Origin: Nocardia inohanensis NBRC 100128 | GTDB lineage: Bacteria; Actinomycetota; Actinomycetes; Mycobacteriales; Mycobacteriaceae | DNA length: 64,000 nucleotides | Direction of reading: 5' to 3' | Assembly (NCBI RefSeq): GCF_001612945.1 | Contig: NZ_BDBK01000002.1 | Coordinates: 868,001-932,000 of the forward strand | In this document: positions 1-8,090 of the stretch, in pieces | Layout of the letters: each line of letters starts with the position of its first letter | Position numbering within the stretch: position 1 is the first letter of the stretch | Translations under genes and position numbers: made by a program | Notes under the pieces: generated by a model | The model's input: only the letters and a program-made list of their open reading frames with translations | Told to the model about the DNA's origin: nothing | Database searches by the model: none

Positions 1-446
1 TGATGGGGCATTCGCTCGGGGCGGCGACGGTGCTGGCGGGGCTGGGGGATGGGCTCGGCGCGGGGTGCGCGGGGGTGGTGTTGTGCGGGACGCCGCAGCG
101 GATATTGCGAGGCGAGGCGCCGCGGTCGGCGCGTGGGAGCTCGGGCGCTGTACCGGAGCGGCGGGGTGCTGCGATTGCGGTGGGGCGGGTGCCGGGTGGG
201 GTTGAATCCACGTCCGCGGGACGGACTTTCACGTCGCGGGTGCCGGAGGCATTGCCGGTGCTGGTGGTGCACGGGGTGGATGATCGGCGGACGCCGATCG
301 ATCCGGTGCGGGAGTGGGCGCGGTCGGTGGACGCGGAGTTCCGGGAGTATGCGGATGCGGGGCACGATTTGCTGCACGACCCGGTGCAGGGTGAGGTCAC
401 GGGGGATATCGCGGACTGGATCGGGCGGGTGAACTCGAACCGTTAG
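1..446 (+). CDS. alpha/beta hydrolase, 5'-truncated by window edge
   Basis: The frame enters from the left edge, so only the C-terminal part (147 residues from position 3) is visible. The fragment opens with the nucleophile elbow GHSLG, whose serine is the expected nucleophile. The acid is likely in VVHGVDD (about residues 88-94) and the histidine in GHDLLHD near the end, so the catalytic triad is intact. Between them lies a low-complexity Gly/Arg-rich stretch where a lid would be. The substrate cannot be told from this fragment. The gene ends 25 bp before the carbonic anhydrase gene on the same strand. Fold assignment is good; exact function is unknown. Confidence 0.75.
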   Translation, partial: MGHSLGAATVLAGLGDGLGAGCAGVVLCGTPQRILRGEAPRSARGSSGAVPERRGAAIAVGRVPGGVESTSAGRTFTSRVPEALPVLVVHGVDDRRTPIDPVREWARSVDAEFREYADAGHDLLHDPVQGEVTGDIADWIGRVNSNR

Positions 447-460
447 GGGCGGCAAGGGTT

Positions 461-466
461 TACGGT
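461..466 (+). promoter_or_regulatory. candidate -10 box (TACGGT) for the carbonic anhydrase gene
   Basis: TANNNT hexamer 5 nt before the GTG at 472. No Shine-Dalgarno sequence is seen, so a leaderless or near-leaderless transcript is possible. Inference only. Confidence 0.3.
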
Positions 467-471
467 GGGGC

Positions 472-999
472 GTGCCACTTTACGAATTCGAAGGCAAGCG
501 GCCGACGGTGGACCCGACGGCCTTCATCGCGCCGACGGCGACCTTGATCGGGGATGTGCGGGTCGAGGCGGGGGCTTCGGTCTGGTACGGGGCGGTGCTG
601 CGGGCCGACTTCGCGCCGATCATCCTGCGGGAGCGGGCGAACGTGCAGGACAATGCGGTGATTCATGTGCCGCAGGACGGGCCGGTGGAGATCGGCGCGG
701 GGGCCACCATCGCGCATTCGGTGGTGCTGCACGGGGCGACGGTGGGCGCGGAATCGATTGTGGGCAACGGCAGCACGGTGCTCGATTTGGCGAAGATCGG
801 CAGCGGCACCATGATCGCGGCGCATTCCCTGGTGCCGCCGGGCGCGGAGATCCCCGACGGGGTGCTGGCGGCGGGATCGCCCGCACAGGTGAAGAAGCCC
901 CTGGCCGGCACTCCCGCCGAGCTCTGGGTGAAGCTCAACCCGAATATCTATGCCGACCTGGCGCAGCGACACCGCAAGGGCATCACCGAGATTCGCTGA
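472..999 (+). CDS. gamma-class carbonic anhydrase family protein
   Basis: The 175-residue protein is a left-handed beta-helix made of hexapeptide repeats, seen as repeated (I/V)GxxA-type steps from about residue 20 to 140. It ends in a C-terminal helix, as in the gamma carbonic anhydrase / YrdA family. Family zinc-ligand histidines are present in NAVIH (about residue 64) and in AHSVVLHG (about residues 80-87). Members are cytosolic trimers that hydrate CO2 or bind metal and CoA compounds; many bacterial members lack measurable anhydrase activity. The start is GTG at 472. The 3' end overlaps the convergent phosphoribosyltransferase gene by 17 bp. Confidence 0.85.
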   Translation: MPLYEFEGKRPTVDPTAFIAPTATLIGDVRVEAGASVWYGAVLRADFAPIILRERANVQDNAVIHVPQDGPVEIGAGATIAHSVVLHGATVGAESIVGNGSTVLDLAKIGSGTMIAAHSLVPPGAEIPDGVLAAGSPAQVKKPLAGTPAELWVKLNPNIYADLAQRHRKGITEIR

Positions 1000-1612
1000 G
1001 CAGCCGTACCACCTCGGCATCGCCGAGCTGATGGAAATCCCGGTACGCCGCCCCCACCCCGCCCAGGAACCGCGGCACCAGCGGGCACACCACGGCGTCG
1101 GCGAGCGCCCGAACCCGTTGCAGCGCTTCGATGGAGGACACCGGCACCGCCACGATCACCCGCCGCGGCTCGTGCGATCGCGCGATCTCGCACGCGACCG
1201 CGGCGGTCGCCCCGGTCGCCATCCCATCGTCCACGATCACCACGATCCGATCCTTCAGCGGAACCGGCGGCTCGGCCCGCAAGATCTGCCGCCGCCGCTC
1301 CAGCTCGGCCCGCTCCTCCCGCTCGACCGCCGCGATCTGCTCCGCGGTGACCCCGGTATGCCGCACCACGTCCGCATTGAGCACCCGCACCCCGTCCTCG
1401 CCGATCGCCCCCATCGCGAGCTCCGGCTGCCACGGCACCCCCAGCTTCCGCACCAGCAGCACATCGACCTCCCCGCCGATGATCTCCCGCACCGCCACCG
1501 CCACCGGTACGCCGCCGCGCGGCAGCCCGAGCAGCAACGGGTCCCGCCCGCGCAGGTTCGCGAGTGCCGCACCCAGCGCGCGCCCGGCATCCCCCCGATC
1601 CGGATAGACCAT
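983..1612 (-). CDS. phosphoribosyltransferase-domain protein
   Basis: A 209-residue protein of the type I phosphoribosyltransferase fold. The PRPP-binding loop VVIVDDGMATGAT (about residues 118-130) has two acidic residues followed by the TGAT turn. An N-terminal GLPRGGVPVA segment is typical of the small actinobacterial phosphoribosyltransferase family related to Rv0571c. The ATG at 1612 is chosen because the frame upstream of it has no family similarity and runs toward the next gene. The substrate base is unknown. It is convergent with and overlaps the carbonic anhydrase gene by 17 bp. The amidohydrolase gene that follows on the same strand starts far upstream, so an operon is not certain. 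Confidence 0.8.
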   Translation of the reverse strand: MVYPDRGDAGRALGAALANLRGRDPLLLGLPRGGVPVAVAVREIIGGEVDVLLVRKLGVPWQPELAMGAIGEDGVRVLNADVVRHTGVTAEQIAAVEREERAELERRRQILRAEPPVPLKDRIVVIVDDGMATGATAAVACEIARSHEPRRVIVAVPVSSIEALQRVRALADAVVCPLVPRFLGGVGAAYRDFHQLGDAEVVRLLSESR

Positions 1613-1646
1613 CACCCGCGATTTTAGTCCCCGCCCAGGACCGGAC

Positions 1647-2507
1647 TCAGCTGCTGATGGTGTAGCGCCGCAGCGCCAGGCTGGGATTGGTGGTGCGGAC
1701 TTCGCCCAGGTGGGCCAGGTCGAGGTGGGCGGTGGCGATGCCGGGGGCTTCACCGAGTTCGGCCAGCAGGGTGCCGGTGGGGGCGACGATCAGGGAGGCC
1801 CCGGAGCCCAGCGGCGCGGCCTGGTTCGCGGCCGCCACGAAGATGGTGTTCTCGATGGCCCGGGCACGCAGCAGCGTGGTCCACTGATCGACCTTGCCGG
1901 GACCGGGAATCCACTGCGCGGGCAGCAGCAGCACATGCGCGCCCGCGCCGGCGACCCGGCGAATCCCTTCGGGGAAGCGCAGATCGAAGCAGGTCTGCAT
2001 GCCGAACACGACCCCGTCCACCGTGAACAGCTGCGGCGCGTCCAGCGGTCCGGGCAGCAGATACTCGGATTCGCGGGCCCCGAAAGCGTCGTAGAGATGC
2101 ACTTTTCGATAGATCGCGGCGAACTCGGCCTCGGGTGAGGCGGCCACGAGGGTGTTGTAGATGCGTCCCGCCGGCGCGTCCCCGCCGGGCGCTTCGGCGA
2201 CGCCCGCCACCACGTGCACCCCGAATTCGGCTGCGATTCCCCGCAATCCGCTGACGAACGGCCCGGTGAGCGGTTCGGCCACCTCGACCACCCGCGGGTC
2301 CAGGCGTTTGGTGGCGAACATGGCGTATTCGGGCGCCACCACCACCTTCGCTCCGAGTTCGCTCGCGGCCTGCACCTCACGGCGCAGTGCGGTGAGATTG
2401 GCCACGGTGTCGTCCCCGGGCGCGAATTGCAGGACGGCGATGTCCACCGCGCCCGCGGCAGTGTCGGTCGCGGGGTGCGCGGGTGCGCCGGCGGGTTCGG
2501 CCGCCAT
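1647..2507 (-). CDS. carbon-nitrogen hydrolase (nitrilase superfamily)
   Basis: A 286-residue nitrilase-superfamily amidohydrolase. The catalytic triad is visible: Glu in APEYAMF, Lys in YRKVHLYDAF and Cys in QTCFDLRFPE. These enzymes hydrolyse C-N bonds in amides such as omega-amides; the last motif fits omega-amidase-like members, but the substrate is not determined. The start is uncertain. ATG at 2507 has GGGAGG 10 nt upstream; ATG at 2516 and GTG at 2447 are alternatives, the latter directly before the core strand IAVLQF. An open frame extends to 2732 but would run into the divergent helicase promoter, so it is not used. Confidence 0.82.
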   Translation of the reverse strand: MAAEPAGAPAHPATDTAAGAVDIAVLQFAPGDDTVANLTALRREVQAASELGAKVVVAPEYAMFATKRLDPRVVEVAEPLTGPFVSGLRGIAAEFGVHVVAGVAEAPGGDAPAGRIYNTLVAASPEAEFAAIYRKVHLYDAFGARESEYLLPGPLDAPQLFTVDGVVFGMQTCFDLRFPEGIRRVAGAGAHVLLLPAQWIPGPGKVDQWTTLLRARAIENTIFVAAANQAAPLGSGASLIVAPTGTLLAELGEAPGIATAHLDLAHLGEVRTTNPSLALRRYTISS

Positions 2508-2682
2508 TGTCGCCATGCCTCCCGAACTGCCCGCTTCGGTGGCTGCGACGGCGCCGGTCACGTAGTTTCGGATGGAAGCGGGTTCGCTCCGACCCAGTCC
2601 AGAAGCGGACCGAACGGCCGGTGTTGACGGGGGCGCGGGCGGGTTGTCCGGATGCACGACATCCAGCGTATTGGCCCGATGG

Positions 2683-2711
2683 TTCAGCCGACTACTAGCA
2701 GGCAGTAAACT
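2683..2711 (+). promoter_or_regulatory. promoter of the DEAD-box helicase gene
   Basis: TTCAGC (2683-2688) and TAAACT (2706-2711) are separated by 17 bp. The -10 box ends 8 nt before the ATG at 2720 and no Shine-Dalgarno sequence lies between, which suggests a leaderless mRNA. Inferred from spacing and consensus only. Confidence 0.45.
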
Positions 2712-2719
2712 CCTGGTCA

Positions 2720-4507
2720 ATGAGTACCTCACCGGCCGACAGCGAACCCAGCCACGACGAGAGGGACGCGACCGGCCCGTCCTTCGCCGATCTCGGGATC
2801 GATGACCGCATCCTGCGGGCCATCGCCGATGTCGGCTACGAATCGCCGTCGCCTATCCAGGCCGCGACGATTCCGCCGCTGCTCGATGGTGCGGATGTGG
2901 TGGGCCTCGCGCAGACCGGCACCGGTAAGACCGCCGCGTTCGCGATTCCGATCCTCCAGCACCTCGACCTCTCCGGTAAGGCGCCCAAGGCCCTGGTGCT
3001 GGCTCCCACCCGCGAGCTCGCCATCCAGGTCTCCGAGGCGTTCGGCCGGTACTCGGTGCACATCCCGGGCCTGCACGTGCTGCCCATCTACGGCGGCCAG
3101 AACTACGCGGTGCAGCTCAACGGCCTGCGTCGCGGCGCCCAGGTGGTAGTCGGCACCCCGGGCCGCGTGATCGATCACCTGGAGCGCGGCACGCTCGATC
3201 TGACGCAGCTGCAATTCCTGGTCCTCGACGAGGCCGACGAGATGCTGAAGATGGGCTTCCAGGACGACGTGGAGCGCATTCTGCGTGACACGCCGGACTC
3301 GAAGCAGGTGGCGCTCTTCTCGGCGACCATGCCGCCCGCGATCCGCAAGATCTCCAAGCAGTACCTGAAGGATCCGGTCGAGATCACGGTAAAGACCAAG
3401 ACCACCACCAACACCAACATCACCCAGCGCTGGGTGCCGGTGTCGTATCAGCGCAAGCTGGACGCGCTGACCCGCATCCTCGAGGTCGAGCCCTTCGAGG
3501 CGATGATCATCTTCGTGCGCACCAAGCAGGCCACCGAAGAGCTGGCCGAAAAGCTGCGCGCGCGTGGGTATTCCGCCGCCGCCATCAACGGCGATATCGC
3601 GCAGGCGCAGCGTGAGCGCACCATCGGGCAGCTCAAGTCGGGGCAGCTCGACATCCTGGTCGCCACCGATGTCGCGGCGCGCGGTCTGGACGTGGAGCGC
3701 ATCTCGCACGTCGTGAACTACGACATCCCGCACGACACCGAGTCCTACGTGCACCGCATCGGCCGCACCGGTCGCGCGGGCCGCAGCGGTGACGCGCTGC
3801 TGTTCGTGGCCCCGCGGGAACGCCGCCTGCTCGATGCCATCGAGCGCGCGACCCGCCAGCCGCTGACCGAGATGCAGCTGCCCAGCGTGGACGACGTGAA
3901 CGCGCAGCGCGTGCAGAAGTTCGGCGACACCATCACCGAGCACCTGGCCAGTGACAATCTGGCTCTGTTCCGCAAGCTCATCGAGGATTACGAGCAGGAG
4001 CACAACATCCCGCTCGTCGATATCGCGGCCGCGCTCGCGGTCGGGTCCTACGACGGCGCCAACTTCTTCATGGAGCCCGATCCGGAGCCGGTGCCGCGCG
4101 AGCGTCGCGAGCGTCCGCAGCGCGCCTTCGACGAGCGCGGTCCGCGCGAGCGGCGTGAGCCCGGCCCGCCGCGGGTCGGCCGGGACGGCACCGAGCTGGT
4201 CACCTACCGCATCGCGGTGGGCAAGCGCCACAAGGTCGCCCCGGGCGCCATCGTCGGTGCGATCGCGAACGAAGGTGGTTTGCGCCGTAGCGATTTCGGC
4301 CACATCAGCATTCGCCCCGACCACTCGCTGGTCGAGCTGCCCGCCGACCTGTCGTCGGAGACGCTGAACGCGCTGGCCCGCACCCGGATCAGCGGTCAGC
4401 TGATTCAGCTCCAGCTGGATCAGGGCCCGCCCGGACAGCGCTCGACGATCCGGGCCCCGCGCCGCGAGGGCAAGCGCCCGGATCAGCGTCGCAAGCCGCG
4501 CTTCTGA
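2720..4507 (+). CDS. deaD: DEAD-box ATP-dependent RNA helicase
   Basis: A 595-residue DeaD/CsdA-type RNA helicase that unwinds structured RNA in ribosome assembly and mRNA turnover. Domain 1 carries the Q motif (SPSPIQAATIP), Walker A AQTGTGKT, PTRELAIQ, TPGRV, the DEAD box and SAT. Domain 2 carries IIFVRTK, ATDVAARGLDV and HRIGRTGRAGR. After an Arg/Pro-rich linker (about residues 455-485) comes a DbpA-type RNA-binding domain, and the tail is Arg/Lys-rich. Length and domain order match actinobacterial DeaD such as Rv1253. The ATG at 2720 follows a -10 box at 2706 and lacks a Shine-Dalgarno sequence. A strong hairpin follows the stop codon. Confidence 0.95.
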   Translation: MSTSPADSEPSHDERDATGPSFADLGIDDRILRAIADVGYESPSPIQAATIPPLLDGADVVGLAQTGTGKTAAFAIPILQHLDLSGKAPKALVLAPTRELAIQVSEAFGRYSVHIPGLHVLPIYGGQNYAVQLNGLRRGAQVVVGTPGRVIDHLERGTLDLTQLQFLVLDEADEMLKMGFQDDVERILRDTPDSKQVALFSATMPPAIRKISKQYLKDPVEITVKTKTTTNTNITQRWVPVSYQRKLDALTRILEVEPFEAMIIFVRTKQATEELAEKLRARGYSAAAINGDIAQAQRERTIGQLKSGQLDILVATDVAARGLDVERISHVVNYDIPHDTESYVHRIGRTGRAGRSGDALLFVAPRERRLLDAIERATRQPLTEMQLPSVDDVNAQRVQKFGDTITEHLASDNLALFRKLIEDYEQEHNIPLVDIAAALAVGSYDGANFFMEPDPEPVPRERRERPQRAFDERGPRERREPGPPRVGRDGTELVTYRIAVGKRHKVAPGAIVGAIANEGGLRRSDFGHISIRPDHSLVELPADLSSETLNALARTRISGQLIQLQLDQGPPGQRSTIRAPRREGKRPDQRRKPRF

Positions 4508-4532
4508 TCGGGTCACGGCAGTAGGCACAACA

Positions 4533-4564
4533 CGAAGGCCGAGCACTCCGGTGCTCGGCCTTCG
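4533..4564. terminator. bidirectional hairpin terminator
   Basis: Perfect 14-bp inverted repeat (CGAAGGCCGAGCAC / GTGCTCGGCCTTCG) around a 4-nt loop, between the convergent helicase and secreted-protein genes. There is no clean T-tract, which is common in actinobacteria. Confidence 0.75.
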
Positions 4565-4586
4565 TCGTATTCGGTTGGGGTGGAAG

Positions 4587-5354
4587 TCAGTTGGGGGTGA
4601 GCAGGGTGCCGTGGGCGGGTGCGACGGGAGCGGTCGGTGCGGCGCTCGTCGGGACGGTGCTGGTCGGGGCGGCGGCCCCGGCATCGCTGGACCCGCCGCC
4701 GGACCCGGTCGAAGCCTGGGCCTGGGCCGGATCCTTGGGCAGTTCGGCCACGGTGAACAGGCCGACGGTCGGCAGCACCAGGCAGCGCGCGCCCGGATAG
4801 TCGATGGTTCCCCACAGCGAGGCCACGATGGTGCCCGCACCGGAATCGACCGTCTTGGTCAGCGCCGGCAGGTTGTATTCGGTCACATCGTCGAGGCCGT
4901 TGATCCCACTGCGCCCGTTGGCCACATTGAGCCATGCCACGCTCAGCCCGGAGGCGAGCGGCATACCCGAGTGCATCGGGGCGGCCTGGAACCGGAGCGT
5001 GCCGGGCGCCGCGTTGAGCCCGTTGTCCGCGCCCGGGGACCCGGAGATGGCGGAGGCCGCGGTCATGGTGATCGGGAGGTTGCTGCCGCAGCCGAGGGTC
5101 GGCGCCTGGTAGCCGAAGGATTCGAAGGCGATATTGCCGAGCTTGGCGGCCGAGATCAGCTTGGCCGTCTTGGCGGTGGCCTCGACCGCGGCCTTGGCCT
5201 CCGCGTTGTCGCCCGCGGTCGTATTGAGCTGCGTGATCGCGAGATCGAGCGGGCTGGGCTGCGGTTCGGCGGCGGTCTGCGCGCCGAGGACGATCGCGCT
5301 GGCGGCCAGGGCGACGGTGGTCGCGGCGCGCTGGGTCAGGGTCCTACGGTTCAC
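4587..5354 (-). CDS. secreted protein of unknown function, actinobacterial
   Basis: A 255-residue protein with a clear N-terminal signal peptide: a basic start (VNRRTLTQR), a hydrophobic Ala/Val core and a likely cleavage after about residue 28 near AQTAAEP. The globular part contains two cysteines (near LGCGSN and ARCLVLP) that could pair outside the cell. The C-terminal 55 residues are a disordered Ala/Pro/Ser/Thr tail. The start is GTG at 5354 with AGGAG 8 nt upstream. It resembles the Ala/Pro-rich exported proteins of mycobacteria, but I cannot name a function. It is convergent with deaD. Confidence 0.7.
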   Translation of the reverse strand: MNRRTLTQRAATTVALAASAIVLGAQTAAEPQPSPLDLAITQLNTTAGDNAEAKAAVEATAKTAKLISAAKLGNIAFESFGYQAPTLGCGSNLPITMTAASAISGSPGADNGLNAAPGTLRFQAAPMHSGMPLASGLSVAWLNVANGRSGINGLDDVTEYNLPALTKTVDSGAGTIVASLWGTIDYPGARCLVLPTVGLFTVAELPKDPAQAQASTGSGGGSSDAGAAAPTSTVPTSAAPTAPVAPAHGTLLTPN

Positions 5355-5707
5355 TCGTGCTGCTCCTGCGAACTCGGATACCGGTTTTCGATCCGGCGGC
5401 GCGGCCACTCGAGCGAGCGGGCCGGATTCTTCCCGGCAACGTACCAGTTCGCCGGTACGACCGTCGGCCGACGTCCCACCCACCCCAGGTTTCAGGGCCG
5501 AGCCTCGAGCTTCGCCGGAGTCGGCCGACGCCCCCGCCGTTCCGGGTTTCAGGGTGGAGCGGTGAGAGTCGTGGGGTCGGCCGAGATCGCTGAGGTTCCG
5601 GGTTTCAGGGCGGAGCCCTGAGAGTCGCGAGAGTTGCCTCGATCACAGCTACTCCATTACCGGGGGGTAAGTTTGTTGGCGAAACCACGGCAACGCTGGG
5701 AGAGGCA
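5355..5707. other. 353-bp intergenic region between divergent genes
   Basis: Lies between the secreted-protein gene (minus) and the acyl-CoA dehydrogenase operon (plus), so it must hold both promoters. The main visible content is a set of three spaced near-identical 20-mers (5485-5617), described separately. No coding potential was accepted here. Confidence 0.5.
5485..5617. repeat. three direct repeats, 56-57 bp period
   Basis: A 20-bp core, CC(A/G)GGTTTCAGGG(C/T)(C/G)GAGC(C/G), recurs at 5485, 5542 and 5598. The second and third copies also share about 10 further bases downstream (GAGAGTCG-like). The copies lie in the 5' region of the acyl-CoA dehydrogenase operon and could be a degenerate tandem duplication or regulator sites. 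Confidence 0.6.
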
Positions 5708-6877
5708 ATGAGGCTTTCGCTTTCACCCGATGAGGTGAAATTCCGGGATGATCTGCGTGAGTTCTACCGGACCAAGATTCCGGCGGAGATCCGCGAACGT
5801 GTGAAGTACGGCTTGGAGCTCTCCAAGGACGACATCGTCACCACCCACCGAATCCTCAACGAGCACGGTCTGGCTACCCCCAAGTGGCCGGTGCAGTGGG
5901 GCGGCAAGGACTGGACCCCGATGCAGCGGCACATCTGGGAAGACGAGATGCAGCTCGCGTCCGTCCCGGAACCGCTCACCTTCAACGCCCAGATGATCGG
6001 CCCGGTCATCGCGCAGTTCGGTTCCGAGGAGATGAAGCAGCGCTTCCTCCCGCCGACCGCGAACCTCGACATCTGGTGGTGCCAGGGCTTTTCCGAGCCC
6101 GACGCCGGCTCCGACCTGGCCTCGCTGCGCACCACCGCGGTGCGTGACGGCGACTCCTACATCGTCAACGGCCAGAAGATCTGGACCACGCTGGCGCAGT
6201 ACGCGGACTGGATCTTCTGCCTGGTGCGCACCGACCCGGCCGCCAAGAAGCAGGCCGGCATCTCGCTGCTGCTCTTCGATGTGAAGACCCCGGGCGTGAC
6301 CATCCGCCCGATCAAACTCATCGACGGCCACCACGAGGTCAACGAGGTCTTCTTCGAGAACGTGCGCGTCCCCGCCGATCAGCTGGTCGGCGAGGAGAAC
6401 ATGGGCTGGACCTACGCCAAGTTCCTGCTCGGCAACGAACGCACCGGCATTACCGGCGTCGGCCGCACCAAGGTCAAGCTGGGCGTGGCGAAAGAGTATG
6501 CGGCCCAGACCAAGTCGGGCTCCGGCACGCTGCTGGACGACCCGGTGTTCGCCGCCCGCATCGCGGAGCTGGAGAACGAGCTGCTGGCGCTCGAACTCAC
6601 CCTGATGCGAGTGGTCTCCAATTCCAGTGACGGCAAACCGAACCCGGCCTCCTCGGTGCTGAAACTGCGCGGCTCCGAGCTCCAGCAGGCCGCCACCGAA
6701 TTGTTGCTGGACATCGCGGGACCGGATGCCCTGCCGGTACCGGGCGCCGACATCGCCTCGCCGGCTTGGGCGCAGCGCACCGGCCCGGCGTACCTCAACT
6801 ACCGCAAGACCACCATCTACGGAGGCTCCAGCGAGGTGCAGCGCACCATCATCGCCTCCACCATCCTCGGATTGTGA
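5708..6877 (+). CDS. acyl-CoA dehydrogenase, first of a pair (FadE type)
   Basis: A 389-residue flavoprotein of the acyl-CoA dehydrogenase fold that introduces an alpha,beta double bond into acyl-CoA. The FAD and substrate segment QGFSEPDAGSDLASL (about residues 128-142), the QKIWTT strand and a C-terminal IYGGSSEVQR FAD-contact motif are present. In the last motif Tyr-Gly-Gly stands where medium-chain enzymes have the catalytic Glu in YEG, so the base must come from elsewhere. The next gene starts 9 bp downstream and encodes a more degenerate partner. Such adjacent pairs form alpha2beta2 enzymes in mycobacterial sterol side-chain catabolism (FadE26-27, FadE28-29); the substrate here is inferred only. 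Confidence 0.88.
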   Translation: MRLSLSPDEVKFRDDLREFYRTKIPAEIRERVKYGLELSKDDIVTTHRILNEHGLATPKWPVQWGGKDWTPMQRHIWEDEMQLASVPEPLTFNAQMIGPVIAQFGSEEMKQRFLPPTANLDIWWCQGFSEPDAGSDLASLRTTAVRDGDSYIVNGQKIWTTLAQYADWIFCLVRTDPAAKKQAGISLLLFDVKTPGVTIRPIKLIDGHHEVNEVFFENVRVPADQLVGEENMGWTYAKFLLGNERTGITGVGRTKVKLGVAKEYAAQTKSGSGTLLDDPVFAARIAELENELLALELTLMRVVSNSSDGKPNPASSVLKLRGSELQQAATELLLDIAGPDALPVPGADIASPAWAQRTGPAYLNYRKTTIYGGSSEVQRTIIASTILGL

Positions 6878-6886
6878 GCCGCCGCC

Positions 6887-8014
6887 ATGGATTTCGAACT
6901 CACCGATGAACAGGTCATGCTCCGCGACACCGTCCGCGATCTGCTGGCGCGCGCCTACGACCCGGAAACCCGCCTGAAGGTCACCGACACCGAACTGGGC
7001 TGGAGCCGCGAGGTCTGGCATCAGCTCGCCGAATTGGGCGTGCTGGGCCTGGCTTTCAGCGAAGAGGACGGCGGCGTCGGCGCGGGACCGGTCGAGGTCA
7101 TGGTGGTGCTGGAGGAGATCGGGCGGCGCAACGCGCCCGAGCCGGTGCTGGATGCCGTACTGGTGCCCGGCGGGCTGATCGCCCAGGCGGGCACCGACGC
7201 GCAGAAGCAGCGCATCCTGCCGGAGGTGGTGGCGGGCACGAAGCTGCTGGCCTTCGCGCACACCGAGCCCGGAACCCGCTGGCCTGCGGCCGAACTCGGC
7301 ACCGAGGCCACGGCGCAGGGCGACGGCTACCTGCTGACCGGCGTGAAGAACCCGGTGCCGCATGGTGACTGCGCCGACGAACTGGTGGTCAGCGCCACTC
7401 TCCCGGACGGCGGACTCGGCCTGTTCCTGGTCGCCGCCGACGCCGCCGGCGTCACCCGCACGCCGTACCGCACCTTCGACGAGCGCCGCGGTGCGCAGAT
7501 CGAATTCGACGGCGCCGCAGCCGAACTCGTGGGCGGCCTGGCCGATGCCACGGCGGCGCTGGACGCGGTCACCGCGCAGGCGCAGGCCGGCCTGTGTGCG
7601 GAATCCCTGGGTGCGATGGAGGAATCACTCCGGCTGACCACCGAATACCTGAAGACGCGCAAGCAGTTCGGCGTCACGCTCTCGAAGTTCCAGACCCTCA
7701 CCCAGCGCGCGGCGAACATGTACGTCTCGCTGGAACTGGCCCGCAGCATGAGCTACTACGCCACCGCGGCGCTGGCGGACGGCATCACCGATCCGGTGGT
7801 GGGCTCGCGCGCCCGCCTTCAGGTCGGCCGCTCCGCCCGGCACATCGGCCAGGAGGCCATCCAGATGCACGGCGGCATCGGCATCACCACCGAATACCCG
7901 GTGAGCCACTATGTCGCCCGCCTCACCGCCATCGCCCGCACCCTGGGCGGCGATCTCGAGCATCTGCGTGTGCTCAGCGATCGCATCGGCGACTACAGCC
8001 TGGTCGAATTCTGA
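6887..8014 (+). CDS. acyl-CoA dehydrogenase, second of a pair
   Basis: A 375-residue acyl-CoA dehydrogenase-fold protein with the N-terminal helical domain, a central beta domain and a C-terminal helical domain. C-terminal motifs TRKQFGVTLSKFQTLT and QMHGGIGITTEYPVSHY are well kept. The central segment, where family members read SEPxAGSD, is only HTEPGTRW, so substrate or FAD contacts are altered. This fits the half-active partner subunit of a heterotetramer with the preceding gene (9-bp gap, same operon). A strong T-rich terminator follows directly. Confidence 0.87.
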   Translation: MDFELTDEQVMLRDTVRDLLARAYDPETRLKVTDTELGWSREVWHQLAELGVLGLAFSEEDGGVGAGPVEVMVVLEEIGRRNAPEPVLDAVLVPGGLIAQAGTDAQKQRILPEVVAGTKLLAFAHTEPGTRWPAAELGTEATAQGDGYLLTGVKNPVPHGDCADELVVSATLPDGGLGLFLVAADAAGVTRTPYRTFDERRGAQIEFDGAAAELVGGLADATAALDAVTAQAQAGLCAESLGAMEESLRLTTEYLKTRKQFGVTLSKFQTLTQRAANMYVSLELARSMSYYATAALADGITDPVVGSRARLQVGRSARHIGQEAIQMHGGIGITTEYPVSHYVARLTAIARTLGGDLEHLRVLSDRIGDYSLVEF

Positions 8015-8033
8015 TCCGGCTCCGGAAGTGAAT

Positions 8034-8072
8034 CCGTGCCCGTTCCGAATGCGGAACGGGCACGGTGTTTTT
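8034..8072 (+). terminator. rho-independent terminator of the acyl-CoA dehydrogenase operon
   Basis: A 13-bp perfect stem (CCGTGCCCGTTCC / GGAACGGGCACGG) with a 6-nt loop, followed by TGTTTTT. It is the most canonical terminator in the window. Confidence 0.88.
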
Positions 8073-8090
8073 CACGCCCGCGCGATTACT

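Noticed and set aside
2729..4840. Long minus-strand open frame opposite deaD (about 700 codons)
   Set aside because: Its product is a low-complexity His/Arg/Gly/Leu sequence caused by GC-biased third positions of deaD; no start signal and no family.
5485..5617. CRISPR-like array
   Set aside because: Only three imperfect copies, long spacing and no cas genes; not an array.
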